Positions 1 through 6,087 are shown, counted from the stretch's first letter. The stretch: DNA of 21,047 nt from Scatosoma sp045576335 (GCA_045576335.1 JAZNGH010000044.1:1-21047), one strand, 5' to 3'. Program-made: numbers and translations. The notes: generated from the sequence alone by a model not told the origin.

Positions 1-23
1 TGCTTTTTGCATATACTACTTAT

Positions 24-52
24 ATTATATCCTACATTTTGTAGAATGTCAA
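24..52 (-). promoter_or_regulatory. Perfect consensus sigma-A promoter firing leftward out of the window
   Basis: On the minus strand, TTGACA (52 to 47) is followed by a 17-nt spacer and TATAAT (29 to 24), an exact match to the consensus at optimal spacing. It points away from the XRE gene, so an unseen gene to the left is probably its target. The spacer holds the dyad CTACA-TTT-TGTAG (32-44), so a bound repressor would block polymerase directly. Confidence 0.75.
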
Positions 53-73
53 CATTTTGTAGGATAAAATGTT
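28..73. promoter_or_regulatory. Cluster of operator-like palindromes and direct repeats
   Basis: Three overlapping symmetries are visible. CTACA-TTT-TGTAG (32-44) is a perfect dyad, and an imperfect second copy, CAACA-TTT-TGTAG, lies at 50-62, so ACATTTTGTAG occurs as a direct repeat spaced 18 bp. TATCCTACA (28-36) is inverted to TGTAGGATA (58-66). AACATTTT (51-58) is inverted to AAAATGTT (66-73). The cluster covers the -35 and spacer of the leftward promoter and the presumed promoter of the XRE gene. These are the likely binding sites of the XRE protein, by inference from position. Confidence 0.6.
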
Positions 74-78
74 AAAAT
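49..78 (+). promoter_or_regulatory. Probable weak promoter of the XRE gene, possibly leaderless
   Basis: A TAAAAT -10 element (73-78) has a TCAACA -35 candidate (49-54) at 18-nt spacing. This places the start of transcription at about the A of the ATG at 85. No Shine-Dalgarno sequence precedes that ATG, which fits a leaderless message. Its -35 overlaps the -35 of the leftward promoter. An alternative -10, TAAAAT at 65-70, would give a leader of only about 8 nt. Confidence 0.4.
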
Positions 79-84
79 AATTTT

Positions 85-297
85 ATGAAACATAATGAAT
101 TTGGAAAAAGATTAAAAGAATTAAGAATAGAAAAAGGGCTATCCCAACGAAAATTAGGAAATTTTCTAGGTGTTTGTAATCAAACGATAAGTTTTTGGGA
201 GGCAGGAAGTCGTGAACCAGATTTAGATACCTTAAAAAATATTTCTTCTTTTTTTGACGTATCCGTTGATTTTCTTTTAGGATTAGTAGAATATTAA
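85..297 (+). CDS. Small XRE/Cro-family helix-turn-helix repressor
   Basis: A 70-residue protein that is almost entirely an HTH_3/XRE DNA-binding domain (about residues 6-62). It has the typical GKRLKELRIEKGLSQ opening, the recognition-helix region around NQTISFWEAGSREP, and the closing LKNISSFFDVSVDFLLGL. There is no extra effector or peptidase domain, so it should be a simple cytoplasmic dimeric repressor. No ribosome binding site precedes the ATG. The gene is markedly AT-rich (mostly AAA, TTA and ATA codons), unlike the GC-balanced genes to its right. A terminator follows the stop directly, so it is monocistronic. The divergent consensus promoter with palindromes resembles a phage or mobile-element switch region. 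Function by family is firm; the target and mobile origin are inferred. Confidence 0.88.
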   Translation: MKHNEFGKRLKELRIEKGLSQRKLGNFLGVCNQTISFWEAGSREPDLDTLKNISSFFDVSVDFLLGLVEY

Positions 298-298
298 A

Positions 299-331
299 CC
301 GCCGTGGCAATCGCCACGGCGGGGTGTTTTT
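299..331. terminator. Intrinsic terminator after the XRE gene, usable from both sides
   Basis: CCGCCGTGGC (299-308) pairs perfectly with GCCACGGCGG (313-322) around an AATC loop, and a T-rich run begins at 327. It sits immediately after the XRE stop codon. On the minus strand a weaker tail (TTTAATATT) follows, so it may also stop transcripts coming from tcdA about 170 nt away. Confidence 0.85.
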
Positions 332-361
332 ATTCTTTTATTAAGGCTTTATCACAATAAA

Positions 362-499
362 CGGTTGATTAATGTTTTGCACGGTTTGACGAGAAAAACG
401 CAAGAAAGACAAGCGCAACGCGAGGGCGCATACCCGCTATGGTCTGTAACCGAGCGTTGCGCTCCATATTTACAGCGTTTTTCCGCCAAAAATCAACCG
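362..499. repeat. 138-bp nested palindromic element
   Basis: Three perfect inverted repeats are nested: CGGTTGATT (362-370) with AATCAACCG (491-499), GAAAAACGC (393-401) with GCGTTTTTC (475-483), and AGCGCAACGC (412-421) with GCGTTGCGCT (454-463). Internal loops of 7 to 22 nt separate the stems and a 32-nt apical loop caps them. No plausible ORF lies inside. The element begins 4 bp from the tcdA stop codon, so it would be transcribed as the 3' end of that message. It resembles ERIC/MITE-type intergenic palindromes in size and setting, or it could be a structured RNA. The family is not recognised. Confidence 0.6.
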
Positions 500-503
500 A
501 GTG

Positions 504-1208
504 TTAGGACAGGGTCTTTATTAAATCCTTGATCACTTCGCCCGCTAAAAGCAGACCCGCCACAGGTGGCACGAACGCGATACTTGCGGGAACGGGTTTT
601 CCCCCTTCCTCCGCACTTTTTTTTGCGTTCGGCTCTTCCTTGGAATACACGACCTTGACGTGCTCGATACCCCGTTTTTTTAGCTCTCTACGCATTACCC
701 GCGCGAGCGGACAAACGCTCGTTTTGGCAATATCCGCAACCTCGAATTTCGTCCCGTCAAGCTTATTCCCCGTACCCATGGACGAGATGACGGGCACGCC
801 CGCCGCAAAAGACTTCTCTATAATCGCAAGTTTTCCGCTTACGGTATCGATTGCGTCCACCACGTAATCAAACGCCGTAAAATCAATCGTATCCGCGGTT
901 TCGGGCAAGAAAAACACCTCGTGCGTGCACACCCGCGCATCGGGATTGATATCCTTTACGCGCGCCGCCGCCACCTCCGTTTTCCGTTTCCCGACCGTCG
1001 ACGAAAGCGCGAAAATTTGACGATTGATATTGCTTTCGCTCACACAATCGTTATCAATCAAATCCAACGCACCAACGCCGCTCCTTGCCAAAGCCTCCAC
1101 GACGTAGCCGCCAACCCCGCCCAAGCCGAACACGGCAACGCGGGTATTTTTCAATTTTTGAACGGCTTGCTCGCCGATTAACGCTTGCGTTCTTATAAAT
1201 CTTTCCAT
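504..1208 (-). CDS. tcdA: tRNA threonylcarbamoyladenosine dehydratase (TcdA/CsdL, ThiF/E1-like)
   Basis: A 234-residue ThiF/MoeB-fold protein. TcdA uses ATP to cyclise t6A37 of ANN-decoding tRNAs to ct6A in the cytoplasm. The visible signs are the N-terminal ERFIRTQALIGEQAVQKL, the nucleotide-binding loop VFGLGGVGGYVVEALARSG, the DLIDNDCVSESNINRQI segment typical of E1-like adenylating enzymes, and VVDAIDTVSGKLAII. The C-terminal half has the TcdA-type CPLARVMRRELKKRGI and the closing FVPPVAGLLLAGEVI. I place the start at the ATG at 1208, preceded by an AAGGATAGG-type ribosome binding site; the frame is open further upstream, but that stretch overlaps the preceding gene. The upstream gene ends only 8 nt away, so the two are cotranscribed. 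No adjacent CsdA/CsdE sulfur-transfer genes are seen. Confidence 0.9.
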   Translation of the reverse strand: MERFIRTQALIGEQAVQKLKNTRVAVFGLGGVGGYVVEALARSGVGALDLIDNDCVSESNINRQIFALSSTVGKRKTEVAAARVKDINPDARVCTHEVFFLPETADTIDFTAFDYVVDAIDTVSGKLAIIEKSFAAGVPVISSMGTGNKLDGTKFEVADIAKTSVCPLARVMRRELKKRGIEHVKVVYSKEEPNAKKSAEEGGKPVPASIAFVPPVAGLLLAGEVIKDLIKTLS

Positions 1209-1216
1209 TTTCCGTC

Positions 1217-2458
1217 CTATCCTTGTGTATTCCAAGTGCGGTGCTGTTTGAACCATTCGGTGTCCTTAAACAGTGTTGCGTTGTTTGAACAGCGCACCGT
1301 GACGCTGCCGTCCTTGGAGCAAATTACGATATTTCCGTTCATAGAGGTATACCCCTCTTCCGTTTCCGCGACAATCGACGTTACGAACACCTGCTCGGTG
1401 TACTTTGCCACGCGGTCGGTAAACGCTTGCGAGGGGAAATCGTTTTCGGGGTATTTTTCGTCGGCATACTCCATATTTCCGCAACAACAGCAAACGCATA
1501 CGATTTCCGGCTCGATCACAGACAGCAACGCGTCGCTGCTCGCTGTATAACTGCCGTGGTGGCCTGCTTTGAAGAGTTTGCATTTGGGCAAATCGGGGTT
1601 ATATTGCACGAGATACTCCTCGCCCTTTGCCTCTAAATCGCCCGTGAAAAGATAATGCGTATCCGTCGCCTCTTCGGAAAGGAGCATACACACCGAATAC
1701 TCGTTTTCGCCGCCACCGCCCGTTGTTTTATTCTCGTAGAAATAATTGTAGAGAATATTCATAGAAACGGTGTTTTGTTCGTCCAAATAGTACTTTTTCT
1801 TGGCTTCGCCTTCCTCGTACCAGCACTCCTTGGCATCATAGACGGCCGTACCCTGTCCCTCTAAATAGGTCACCGCTTCCAAATACTCGGAATACAAAAC
1901 GCTCGTTTGGTCACTACGGGCAAACTGAATGAGCGTTTGAATCTCGTATTGATAGAAAATCCCGTCGCGCGTATCGCCCGTTTTCAAACCCACGAAACCC
2001 GCGATATGGTCTTGGTGCGCGTGCGTGGCAATGACGTATTCCAAAATGCCGTCCGTGCAATAATCGTCCAAATAGTTCTTAATCGTCGCCGCACTGTTTT
2101 TGCGCGAGCCTGCATCAATCAAAACCTCGGTATCGCCTACTTTTATCAGCGTACAATCGCCCGTAAACGCGTTGCCGACCTCTAAAAAGTGAATGCTCAA
2201 ATCGCTTCCGACGATATTTTGAATATCTTGCTCGGTGAACGTACCGCCTGTCGCCTCCACTTCGGGTTTTTCACCGTCAGACGACGTGCTGTCGCTTTGC
2301 TCTGTTTGAGTGAGTATACCGTCCAGAAAGGGAATATACACAACGCCCGCGGTATGTAAAACGAAGCAAGCTACGATTGCAAGAATCAACAATATGATAA
2401 TAAACGTTATGACGGGATATTTTTTGGCAAATTTTTTCACCTTTCTTTTTCTCGACAT
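1217..2458 (-). CDS. Membrane-anchored ComEC-like metallo-beta-lactamase-fold hydrolase
   Basis: A 413-residue protein with a basic N-terminus, one membrane segment (about residues 16-38), an acidic Ser/Thr-rich linker (about 51-75) and an extracytoplasmic metallo-beta-lactamase domain. Metal-site motifs are present: VLIDAG (about 112-117), HAHQDH (146-151), FTGD with Asp274, and GHHGS (299-303). This set matches the detached C-terminal hydrolase domain of ComEC/Rec2, but the ComEC membrane channel is absent. The substrate is unknown; a nuclease or phosphodiesterase role at the cell surface is plausible. A run of five cysteines in six residues (321-326) is unusual for an exported domain. The start ATG has a good AAAGGAG site, but a strong terminator hairpin lies only 16 nt upstream. 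tcdA follows in the same transcript. Confidence 0.85.
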   Translation of the reverse strand: MSRKRKVKKFAKKYPVITFIIILLILAIVACFVLHTAGVVYIPFLDGILTQTEQSDSTSSDGEKPEVEATGGTFTEQDIQNIVGSDLSIHFLEVGNAFTGDCTLIKVGDTEVLIDAGSRKNSAATIKNYLDDYCTDGILEYVIATHAHQDHIAGFVGLKTGDTRDGIFYQYEIQTLIQFARSDQTSVLYSEYLEAVTYLEGQGTAVYDAKECWYEEGEAKKKYYLDEQNTVSMNILYNYFYENKTTGGGGENEYSVCMLLSEEATDTHYLFTGDLEAKGEEYLVQYNPDLPKCKLFKAGHHGSYTASSDALLSVIEPEIVCVCCCCGNMEYADEKYPENDFPSQAFTDRVAKYTEQVFVTSIVAETEEGYTSMNGNIVICSKDGSVTVRCSNNATLFKDTEWFKQHRTWNTQG

Positions 2459-2474
2459 AATACTCCTTTTTTTG

Positions 2475-2509
2475 AAAAACCGCCGTCGTTTTTACCGACG
2501 GCGGTTTTT
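2475..2509. terminator. Strong bidirectional terminator between the pfl operon and the hydrolase gene
   Basis: AAAAACCGCCGTCG (2475-2488) pairs with CGACGGCGGTTTTT (2496-2509) around a 7-nt loop. Runs of five A and five T flank the GC stem, so it can work on either strand. It ends the pfl operon 28 nt after the stop codon of the glycyl-radical gene. It also sits 16 nt in front of the hydrolase start codon. Confidence 0.9.
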
Positions 2510-2537
2510 GCGTTTTTCGTGTTATACGAACGATTTT

Positions 2538-2771
2538 TTACATAGATTCGTGAATCGTTCTCGAAATAACGTCATCCTGCTGTTCTTTCGTAAGCTTGAT
2601 GAAATTAACTGCGTAACCGGATACGCGAATGGTAAGCTGGGGATACTTTTCAGGATGTGCCTGCGCGTCCAGAAGCGTCTCGCGGTTGAAAACGTTTACG
2701 TTAAGGTGGTAACCGCCGTCTGCGACGTAGGTATCCAACATTTGAACCAAATTATCTACTCTGTTCGACAT
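2538..2771 (-). CDS. grcA: Stand-alone glycyl-radical domain, the C-terminal piece of a split pyruvate formate-lyase
   Basis: A 77-residue protein that matches the last part of normal PFL: GGYHLNVNVFNRETLLDAQ, then PEKYPQLTIRVSGYAVNF, then LTKEQQDDVISRTIHESM. The radical glycine is Gly52 in RVSGY, 25 residues from the C-terminus, the same distance as Gly734 in E. coli PFL. The larger protein encoded just upstream stops exactly where this domain would begin, so together they make one complete PFL. The ORF has its own ATG and a good AAAGGAG site, so it is a real cistron and not a frameshift product. It differs from E. coli GrcA/YfiD (about 127 residues), which is a repair subunit for an intact PFL; here it appears to be obligatory. 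PflA should abstract hydrogen from Gly52. Confidence 0.93.
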   Translation of the reverse strand: MSNRVDNLVQMLDTYVADGGYHLNVNVFNRETLLDAQAHPEKYPQLTIRVSGYAVNFIKLTKEQQDDVISRTIHESM

Positions 2772-2809
2772 AATATTATCTCCTTTATATATTGTATTCT
2801 TCTATTTTA

Positions 2810-2840
2810 CCCGATTTGCGCTTTTTTCACGCAAATCGGG
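2810..2840 (-). promoter_or_regulatory. Perfect intercistronic hairpin inside the split PFL
   Basis: CCCGATTTGCG (2810-2820) pairs perfectly with CGCAAATCGGG (2830-2840) around a 9-nt loop. In the transcript it begins about 12 nt after the pflB stop and ends about 38 nt before the small-subunit start. The downstream tail (TAAAATAG) lacks a proper U-run, so it is more likely a partial attenuator, an RNA-processing site or a 3'-end stabiliser than a full terminator. Confidence 0.7.
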
Positions 2841-2852
2841 AAATAAACTTGA

Positions 2853-4886
2853 TTAGTCCTCTCTGCCAAGCGAGCCGGGCGTGATGGAGAAGGTATTGGA
2901 AATACCGTCTCTCGAATATTCATACGGCAATTTTGCAACCGATTCCAACGAAGCAAGCGCACCGTTCGAATCTCTGCCGTGCATAGGGTTCGCACCGGGA
3001 GCAAGCGGCGTACCAGCGCGTCTGCCGTCGGGCGTGTTACCCGTCTTTTTACCGTATACGACGTTGGAGGTGATCGTAAGAATGGACGTCGTAGGAACGC
3101 TGTCACGATAGGTGTAATGGCTCTTTACCTTCTTCATAAAGGTCTTCAAAATCCATACCGCGATTTCGTCTGCACGATCGTCGTTGTTGCCGTACTTGGG
3201 ATAATCGCCCTCGATACGGTAGTCTACTACGATACCGTCCTCGTTACGAACGGGATATACCTTTGCATACTTGATTGCCGCAAGCGAGTCAGCCGCACAG
3301 GAAAGACCTGCAATACCCGTCGCAAAGAAGCGGCGTACGTTGGTGTCGTGCAAGGACATTTCCAAAGCCTCGTAGCTGTACTTATCGTGCATATAGTGAA
3401 TGAGGTTAAGCGTATTCACGTACAAGTCCGCAAGCCACGTCATCATATTTTCGAATTTCGCAACGACTTCGTCATAGCAAAGCGCGTCGTTGCTCGTAAT
3501 CGGCGTAAATTCGGGGGAAACCTGCATAGGCTTGCCCGTCTTTTTATCCTTCATAAGCTCGTCCTTACCGCCGTTGATTGCGTACAGCAAGCACTTTGCA
3601 AGGTTTGCTCTCGCGCCGAAGAACTGCATATCCTTACCAACTCTCATACAGCTTACGCAGCAAGCGATTGCGTAATCGTCGCCCATTTCGGGACGCATAA
3701 GATCGTCGCTTTCATACTGAATGGAAGAGGTACGAATGGAGATGTCCGCGCAATACTTCTTGAAGCCTGCAGGCAATCTCTTCGACCACAACACGGTGAG
3801 GTTGGGTTCAGGAGCAGGGCCGAGGTTGTCAAGCGTGTGCAAAATACGGAACGCCGTCTTGGTAACGAGCGATCTTCCGTCTACACCCATACCGCCGATC
3901 GATTCGGTTACCCACGTGGGGTCGCCCGAGAAAAGCTCGTTGTATTCTTTCGTTCTCATGAATTTCACGATACGAAGCTTCATAACGAAATGGTCGATAT
4001 ATTCCTGCGCTTCTTCTTCCGTGATAATACCCTTGTCAAGATCTCTTTGGATATAGATATCAAGGAAGGTCGTGTTTCTACCGATAGACATTGCCGCGCC
4101 GTTTTGATCTTTAACTGCCGCAAGGTAGCCAAAGTACAGAGCCTGTACAGCTTCTTTCGCCGTTTCTGCGGGCTTGGAAACATCACAGCCGTAAATTGCC
4201 GCCAACTCTTTAAGGGCTTTGAGGGCTTTGATTTGATCTGCCAATTCTTCGCGGTTTCTAACCTTATCGGGGGTCATATCGCCATTGATAGCCAGCTTGT
4301 CCTCTTCTTTCTTTTGAATGAGGTAATCTACGCCGTACAGCGCAACTCTACGGTAGTCGCCGATAATTCTGCCGCGGCCGTAAGCGTCGGGAAGACCCGT
4401 CAAGATATGTGCGGAACGAGCCGCTCTCATTTCAGGCGTATACGCGTCGAACACGCCTTCGTTGTGCGTTTTTCTGTATTTCGTAAAGATTTCCTTGACC
4501 TGCGGGTCGATTTGATAACCGTACATTTCGAGCGCACCCTCGGACATACGGATACCGCCGAACGGCTGCAAAGCACGCTTGAAAGGCTCGTCCGTCTGCA
4601 AACCTACGATTTTTTCGAGGTCCTTATCCAAATATCCCGCACCGTGCGAGGTGAGCGAGGAAACGATTTTCGTATCCGCGTTCAATACGCCGCCCGCGTC
4701 GCGTTCTTTTTTAGACAGGTCGCAAACGATAGCCCAGAGCTTTTTCGTCGCTTCCGTTGCAGGCGCAAGGAAGCTTGCGTCGCCTTCGTACGGCGTGTAG
4801 TTGCGCTGAATGAAATCACGCACGTCTACTTCGTCGCTGCACCATTTACCGGGAATAAAACCTTCCCAACCTTTGTATTGCATCAT
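2853..4886 (-). CDS. pflB: Pyruvate formate-lyase catalytic core lacking the glycyl-radical domain
   Basis: A 677-residue formate C-acetyltransferase core that converts pyruvate and CoA to acetyl-CoA and formate in anaerobic metabolism. The active-site pair Cys409-Cys410 lies in DDYAIACCVSCM, followed by FFGARANLAKCLLYAINGG, as in E. coli PFL (Cys418/419). The C-terminus keeps TPDGRRAGTPLAPGANPMHGRDSNG and ends at SITPGSLGRED, where E. coli PFL continues into its radical domain. The protein is about 80 residues shorter than normal PFL, and the missing part is encoded by the next gene. I chose the ATG at 4886, 8 nt after AGGAG; the in-frame GTG at 4892 is only 2 nt from it. The residue after the second cysteine motif is Cys rather than the Pro of E. 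coli (CCVSC versus CCVSP), giving three nearby thiols. Confidence 0.95.
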   Translation of the reverse strand: MMQYKGWEGFIPGKWCSDEVDVRDFIQRNYTPYEGDASFLAPATEATKKLWAIVCDLSKKERDAGGVLNADTKIVSSLTSHGAGYLDKDLEKIVGLQTDEPFKRALQPFGGIRMSEGALEMYGYQIDPQVKEIFTKYRKTHNEGVFDAYTPEMRAARSAHILTGLPDAYGRGRIIGDYRRVALYGVDYLIQKKEEDKLAINGDMTPDKVRNREELADQIKALKALKELAAIYGCDVSKPAETAKEAVQALYFGYLAAVKDQNGAAMSIGRNTTFLDIYIQRDLDKGIITEEEAQEYIDHFVMKLRIVKFMRTKEYNELFSGDPTWVTESIGGMGVDGRSLVTKTAFRILHTLDNLGPAPEPNLTVLWSKRLPAGFKKYCADISIRTSSIQYESDDLMRPEMGDDYAIACCVSCMRVGKDMQFFGARANLAKCLLYAINGGKDELMKDKKTGKPMQVSPEFTPITSNDALCYDEVVAKFENMMTWLADLYVNTLNLIHYMHDKYSYEALEMSLHDTNVRRFFATGIAGLSCAADSLAAIKYAKVYPVRNEDGIVVDYRIEGDYPKYGNNDDRADEIAVWILKTFMKKVKSHYTYRDSVPTTSILTITSNVVYGKKTGNTPDGRRAGTPLAPGANPMHGRDSNGALASLESVAKLPYEYSRDGISNTFSITPGSLGRED

Positions 4887-4923
4887 TGTCACTACTCCTA
4901 AATATTATTTTTTCCTTATCTGC

Positions 4924-4946
4924 AATAAACCGCCAAGCGGATTATT
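4924..4946 (-). promoter_or_regulatory. Small hairpin between the thioredoxin-like gene and pflB
   Basis: AATAA and CCGC (4924-4933, one unpaired base between them) pair with GCGG and TTATT (4937-4946) around a 3-nt loop. No U-run follows in the transcript. It may help RNA processing or stability between cistrons; the stem is short, so confidence is low. Confidence 0.3.
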
Positions 4947-4948
4947 TT

Positions 4949-5257
4949 CTAATTTTTGTGCTCCTCTATTTTTGCGTCCAGCCAAATCTCCAAAATTTCT
5001 TCGGGCTGAAACCCAGAGCAACGCGCGAATATCTCGCCCTCGTCCGTCAACAGAATGGTAGGCACGCGGGTAACGTCCCACTCCTCCATCAGCGCGGTCG
5101 TGGAATAATCTGCCTCGATATGCACGAGCTTTATATCCTCCCGCGACCCAACGAGCCTTTGCAAAATGGGCATCAAGGTCAAGCAGTTTGCACAGCTCTC
5201 CCCGCTGATTTCCACACAGCAAAGTCCCTTTAATTTTTCTTTAATACTTGCGTCCAT
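4949..5257 (-). CDS. Thioredoxin-like protein of the pfl operon
   Basis: A 102-residue thioredoxin-fold protein with no signal peptide. The redox motif is Cys22-Ala-Asn-Cys25 (ESCANC), in place of the usual WCGPC. The expected cis-proline is Pro66 in VTRVPTILLTDEGE, and EEWDVTRVP matches the usual strand and loop before it. Two further cysteines (13 and 14) precede the motif. The start codon overlaps the pflA stop as TAATG (5255-5259), which implies translational coupling, and pflB follows after 62 nt. A role in keeping PFL or its activase thiols reduced is suggested by context only. It could also be a general thioredoxin that happens to sit here. The fold assignment is firm; the partner is unknown. 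Confidence 0.85.
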   Translation of the reverse strand: MDASIKEKLKGLCCVEISGESCANCLTLMPILQRLVGSREDIKLVHIEADYSTTALMEEWDVTRVPTILLTDEGEIFARCSGFQPEEILEIWLDAKIEEHKN

Positions 5258-5985
5258 TATTTCTCTCCGTATAAAATACGTTTTGCGTTCATCACCCGTT
5301 CTTTGGAGGGCGAAGCTACGTCTTTGAGCGGATAATCAAGCCCCAGTTTCTCGTATTTCACAATCCCCATAGTGTGGTAGGGCAAAACCTCCACCTTTTC
5401 CACCGTTTTTAAGGTATCAATAAACGCGCGCGTCCGCGCAAGGCTTTCGTCGTCGTCCGTGAGGTTGGGCACGAGCACCTGTCTTATCCACATTTTTTTG
5501 CCGTGATCGCTCAAAAATCTCGCAAAAGCCAAGGTCTTTTTATTCGATTGCCCCGTCAGTTTTTTACAAGCCTCGTCGTCGATATGCTTGATATCAAGCA
5601 AAAACAAATCGGCAAAGGCGAGAAGTTCCTCGTGCTTTTGCACGCTTTTTTCGTTGTCGGCGTCAAAGGTCACGCCCGAGGTGTCAACGCAAGTGTGAAT
5701 GCCCTTTTCTTTAAGGCGTTTGAACAGCTCGATCACGAAATCGATCTGCAAGAGCGGTTCGCCGCCCGTCACCGTAACGCCGCCCTTGTCGCCGAAATAA
5801 TTTTTATATTTCAGCGCACGCTCCAAAACGGCTTCGACGGTGTATTCCGTGCCGCCCGCCCCCCAAGTGTCGGGGTTGTGGCAATATTGACAGCGCAACG
5901 GACAACCCTGCAAAAACACGACGAAACGGATGCCGGGCCCGTCCACCGTGCCAAAGGACTCGAAAGAATGAATACGACCTATCAT
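5257..5985 (-). CDS. pflA: Pyruvate formate-lyase activating enzyme (radical SAM)
   Basis: A 242-residue radical SAM activase that uses a 4Fe-4S cluster and AdoMet to make the glycyl radical on PFL. The cluster motif is Cys28-x3-Cys32-x2-Cys35 (GCPLRCQYCHNPDTW). The N-terminal IHSFESFGTVDGPGIRFVVFLQG is typical of PflA, and GGEP (74-77) contacts AdoMet. FLLDIKHIDDEACKKLTG and VLPYHTMGIVKYEKLGLDYPL follow in the usual order. The length fits the family. I place the start at the ATG at 5985, preceded by TAGGAGGT; the frame is open to 6087, but those codons cover the promoter at 6059-6087, so the longer form is not real. It is the first gene of the operon, whereas in many bacteria pflA lies downstream of pflB. 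Confidence 0.95.
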   Translation of the reverse strand: MIGRIHSFESFGTVDGPGIRFVVFLQGCPLRCQYCHNPDTWGAGGTEYTVEAVLERALKYKNYFGDKGGVTVTGGEPLLQIDFVIELFKRLKEKGIHTCVDTSGVTFDADNEKSVQKHEELLAFADLFLLDIKHIDDEACKKLTGQSNKKTLAFARFLSDHGKKMWIRQVLVPNLTDDDESLARTRAFIDTLKTVEKVEVLPYHTMGIVKYEKLGLDYPLKDVASPSKERVMNAKRILYGEK

Positions 5986-6058
5986 TTTTCTACCTCCTAT
6001 GTATAAAAAGGGCACACGCAACCACCGCGCGACGCCCCTGTCCGTTCTCACGATATAT

Positions 6059-6087
6059 ATTATAACACGCCACGCTTTGCTTGTCAA
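6059..6087 (-). promoter_or_regulatory. Perfect consensus sigma-A promoter of the pfl operon
   Basis: On the minus strand TTGACA (6087 to 6082), a 17-nt spacer (6081 to 6065) and TATAAT (6064 to 6059) match the consensus at every base. Transcription should start near 6052 and give a leader of about 67 nt before pflA. Such a strong core promoter suggests that control, if any, comes from a repressor or from RNA-level steps. Confidence 0.88.

Noticed and set aside
83..310. 75-codon minus-strand ORF overlapping the XRE gene
   Set aside because: It is the hydrophobic shadow of the HTH gene and also runs through the terminator hairpin.
1209..1256. N-terminal extension of TcdA
   Set aside because: It overlaps the end of the hydrolase gene, and the ATG at 1208 has its own ribosome binding site and starts where family members start.
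2538..4886. Split PFL explained as a simple frameshift or stop mutation
   Set aside because: The small ORF has its own ATG and strong ribosome binding site, the spacer holds a perfect hairpin, and both parts end or begin exactly at the domain border, so this looks like an evolved arrangement.
2979..4901. 640-codon open frame on the plus strand opposite pflB
   Set aside because: The minus-strand frame is an unmistakable PFL core. The plus-strand translation has no family motif, is rich in Arg, Val and Phe, and is a codon-bias shadow.
5986..6087. N-terminal extension of PflA
   Set aside because: The extra residues have no counterpart in the family, and the DNA contains the consensus promoter and leader; a good ribosome binding site precedes the ATG at 5985.
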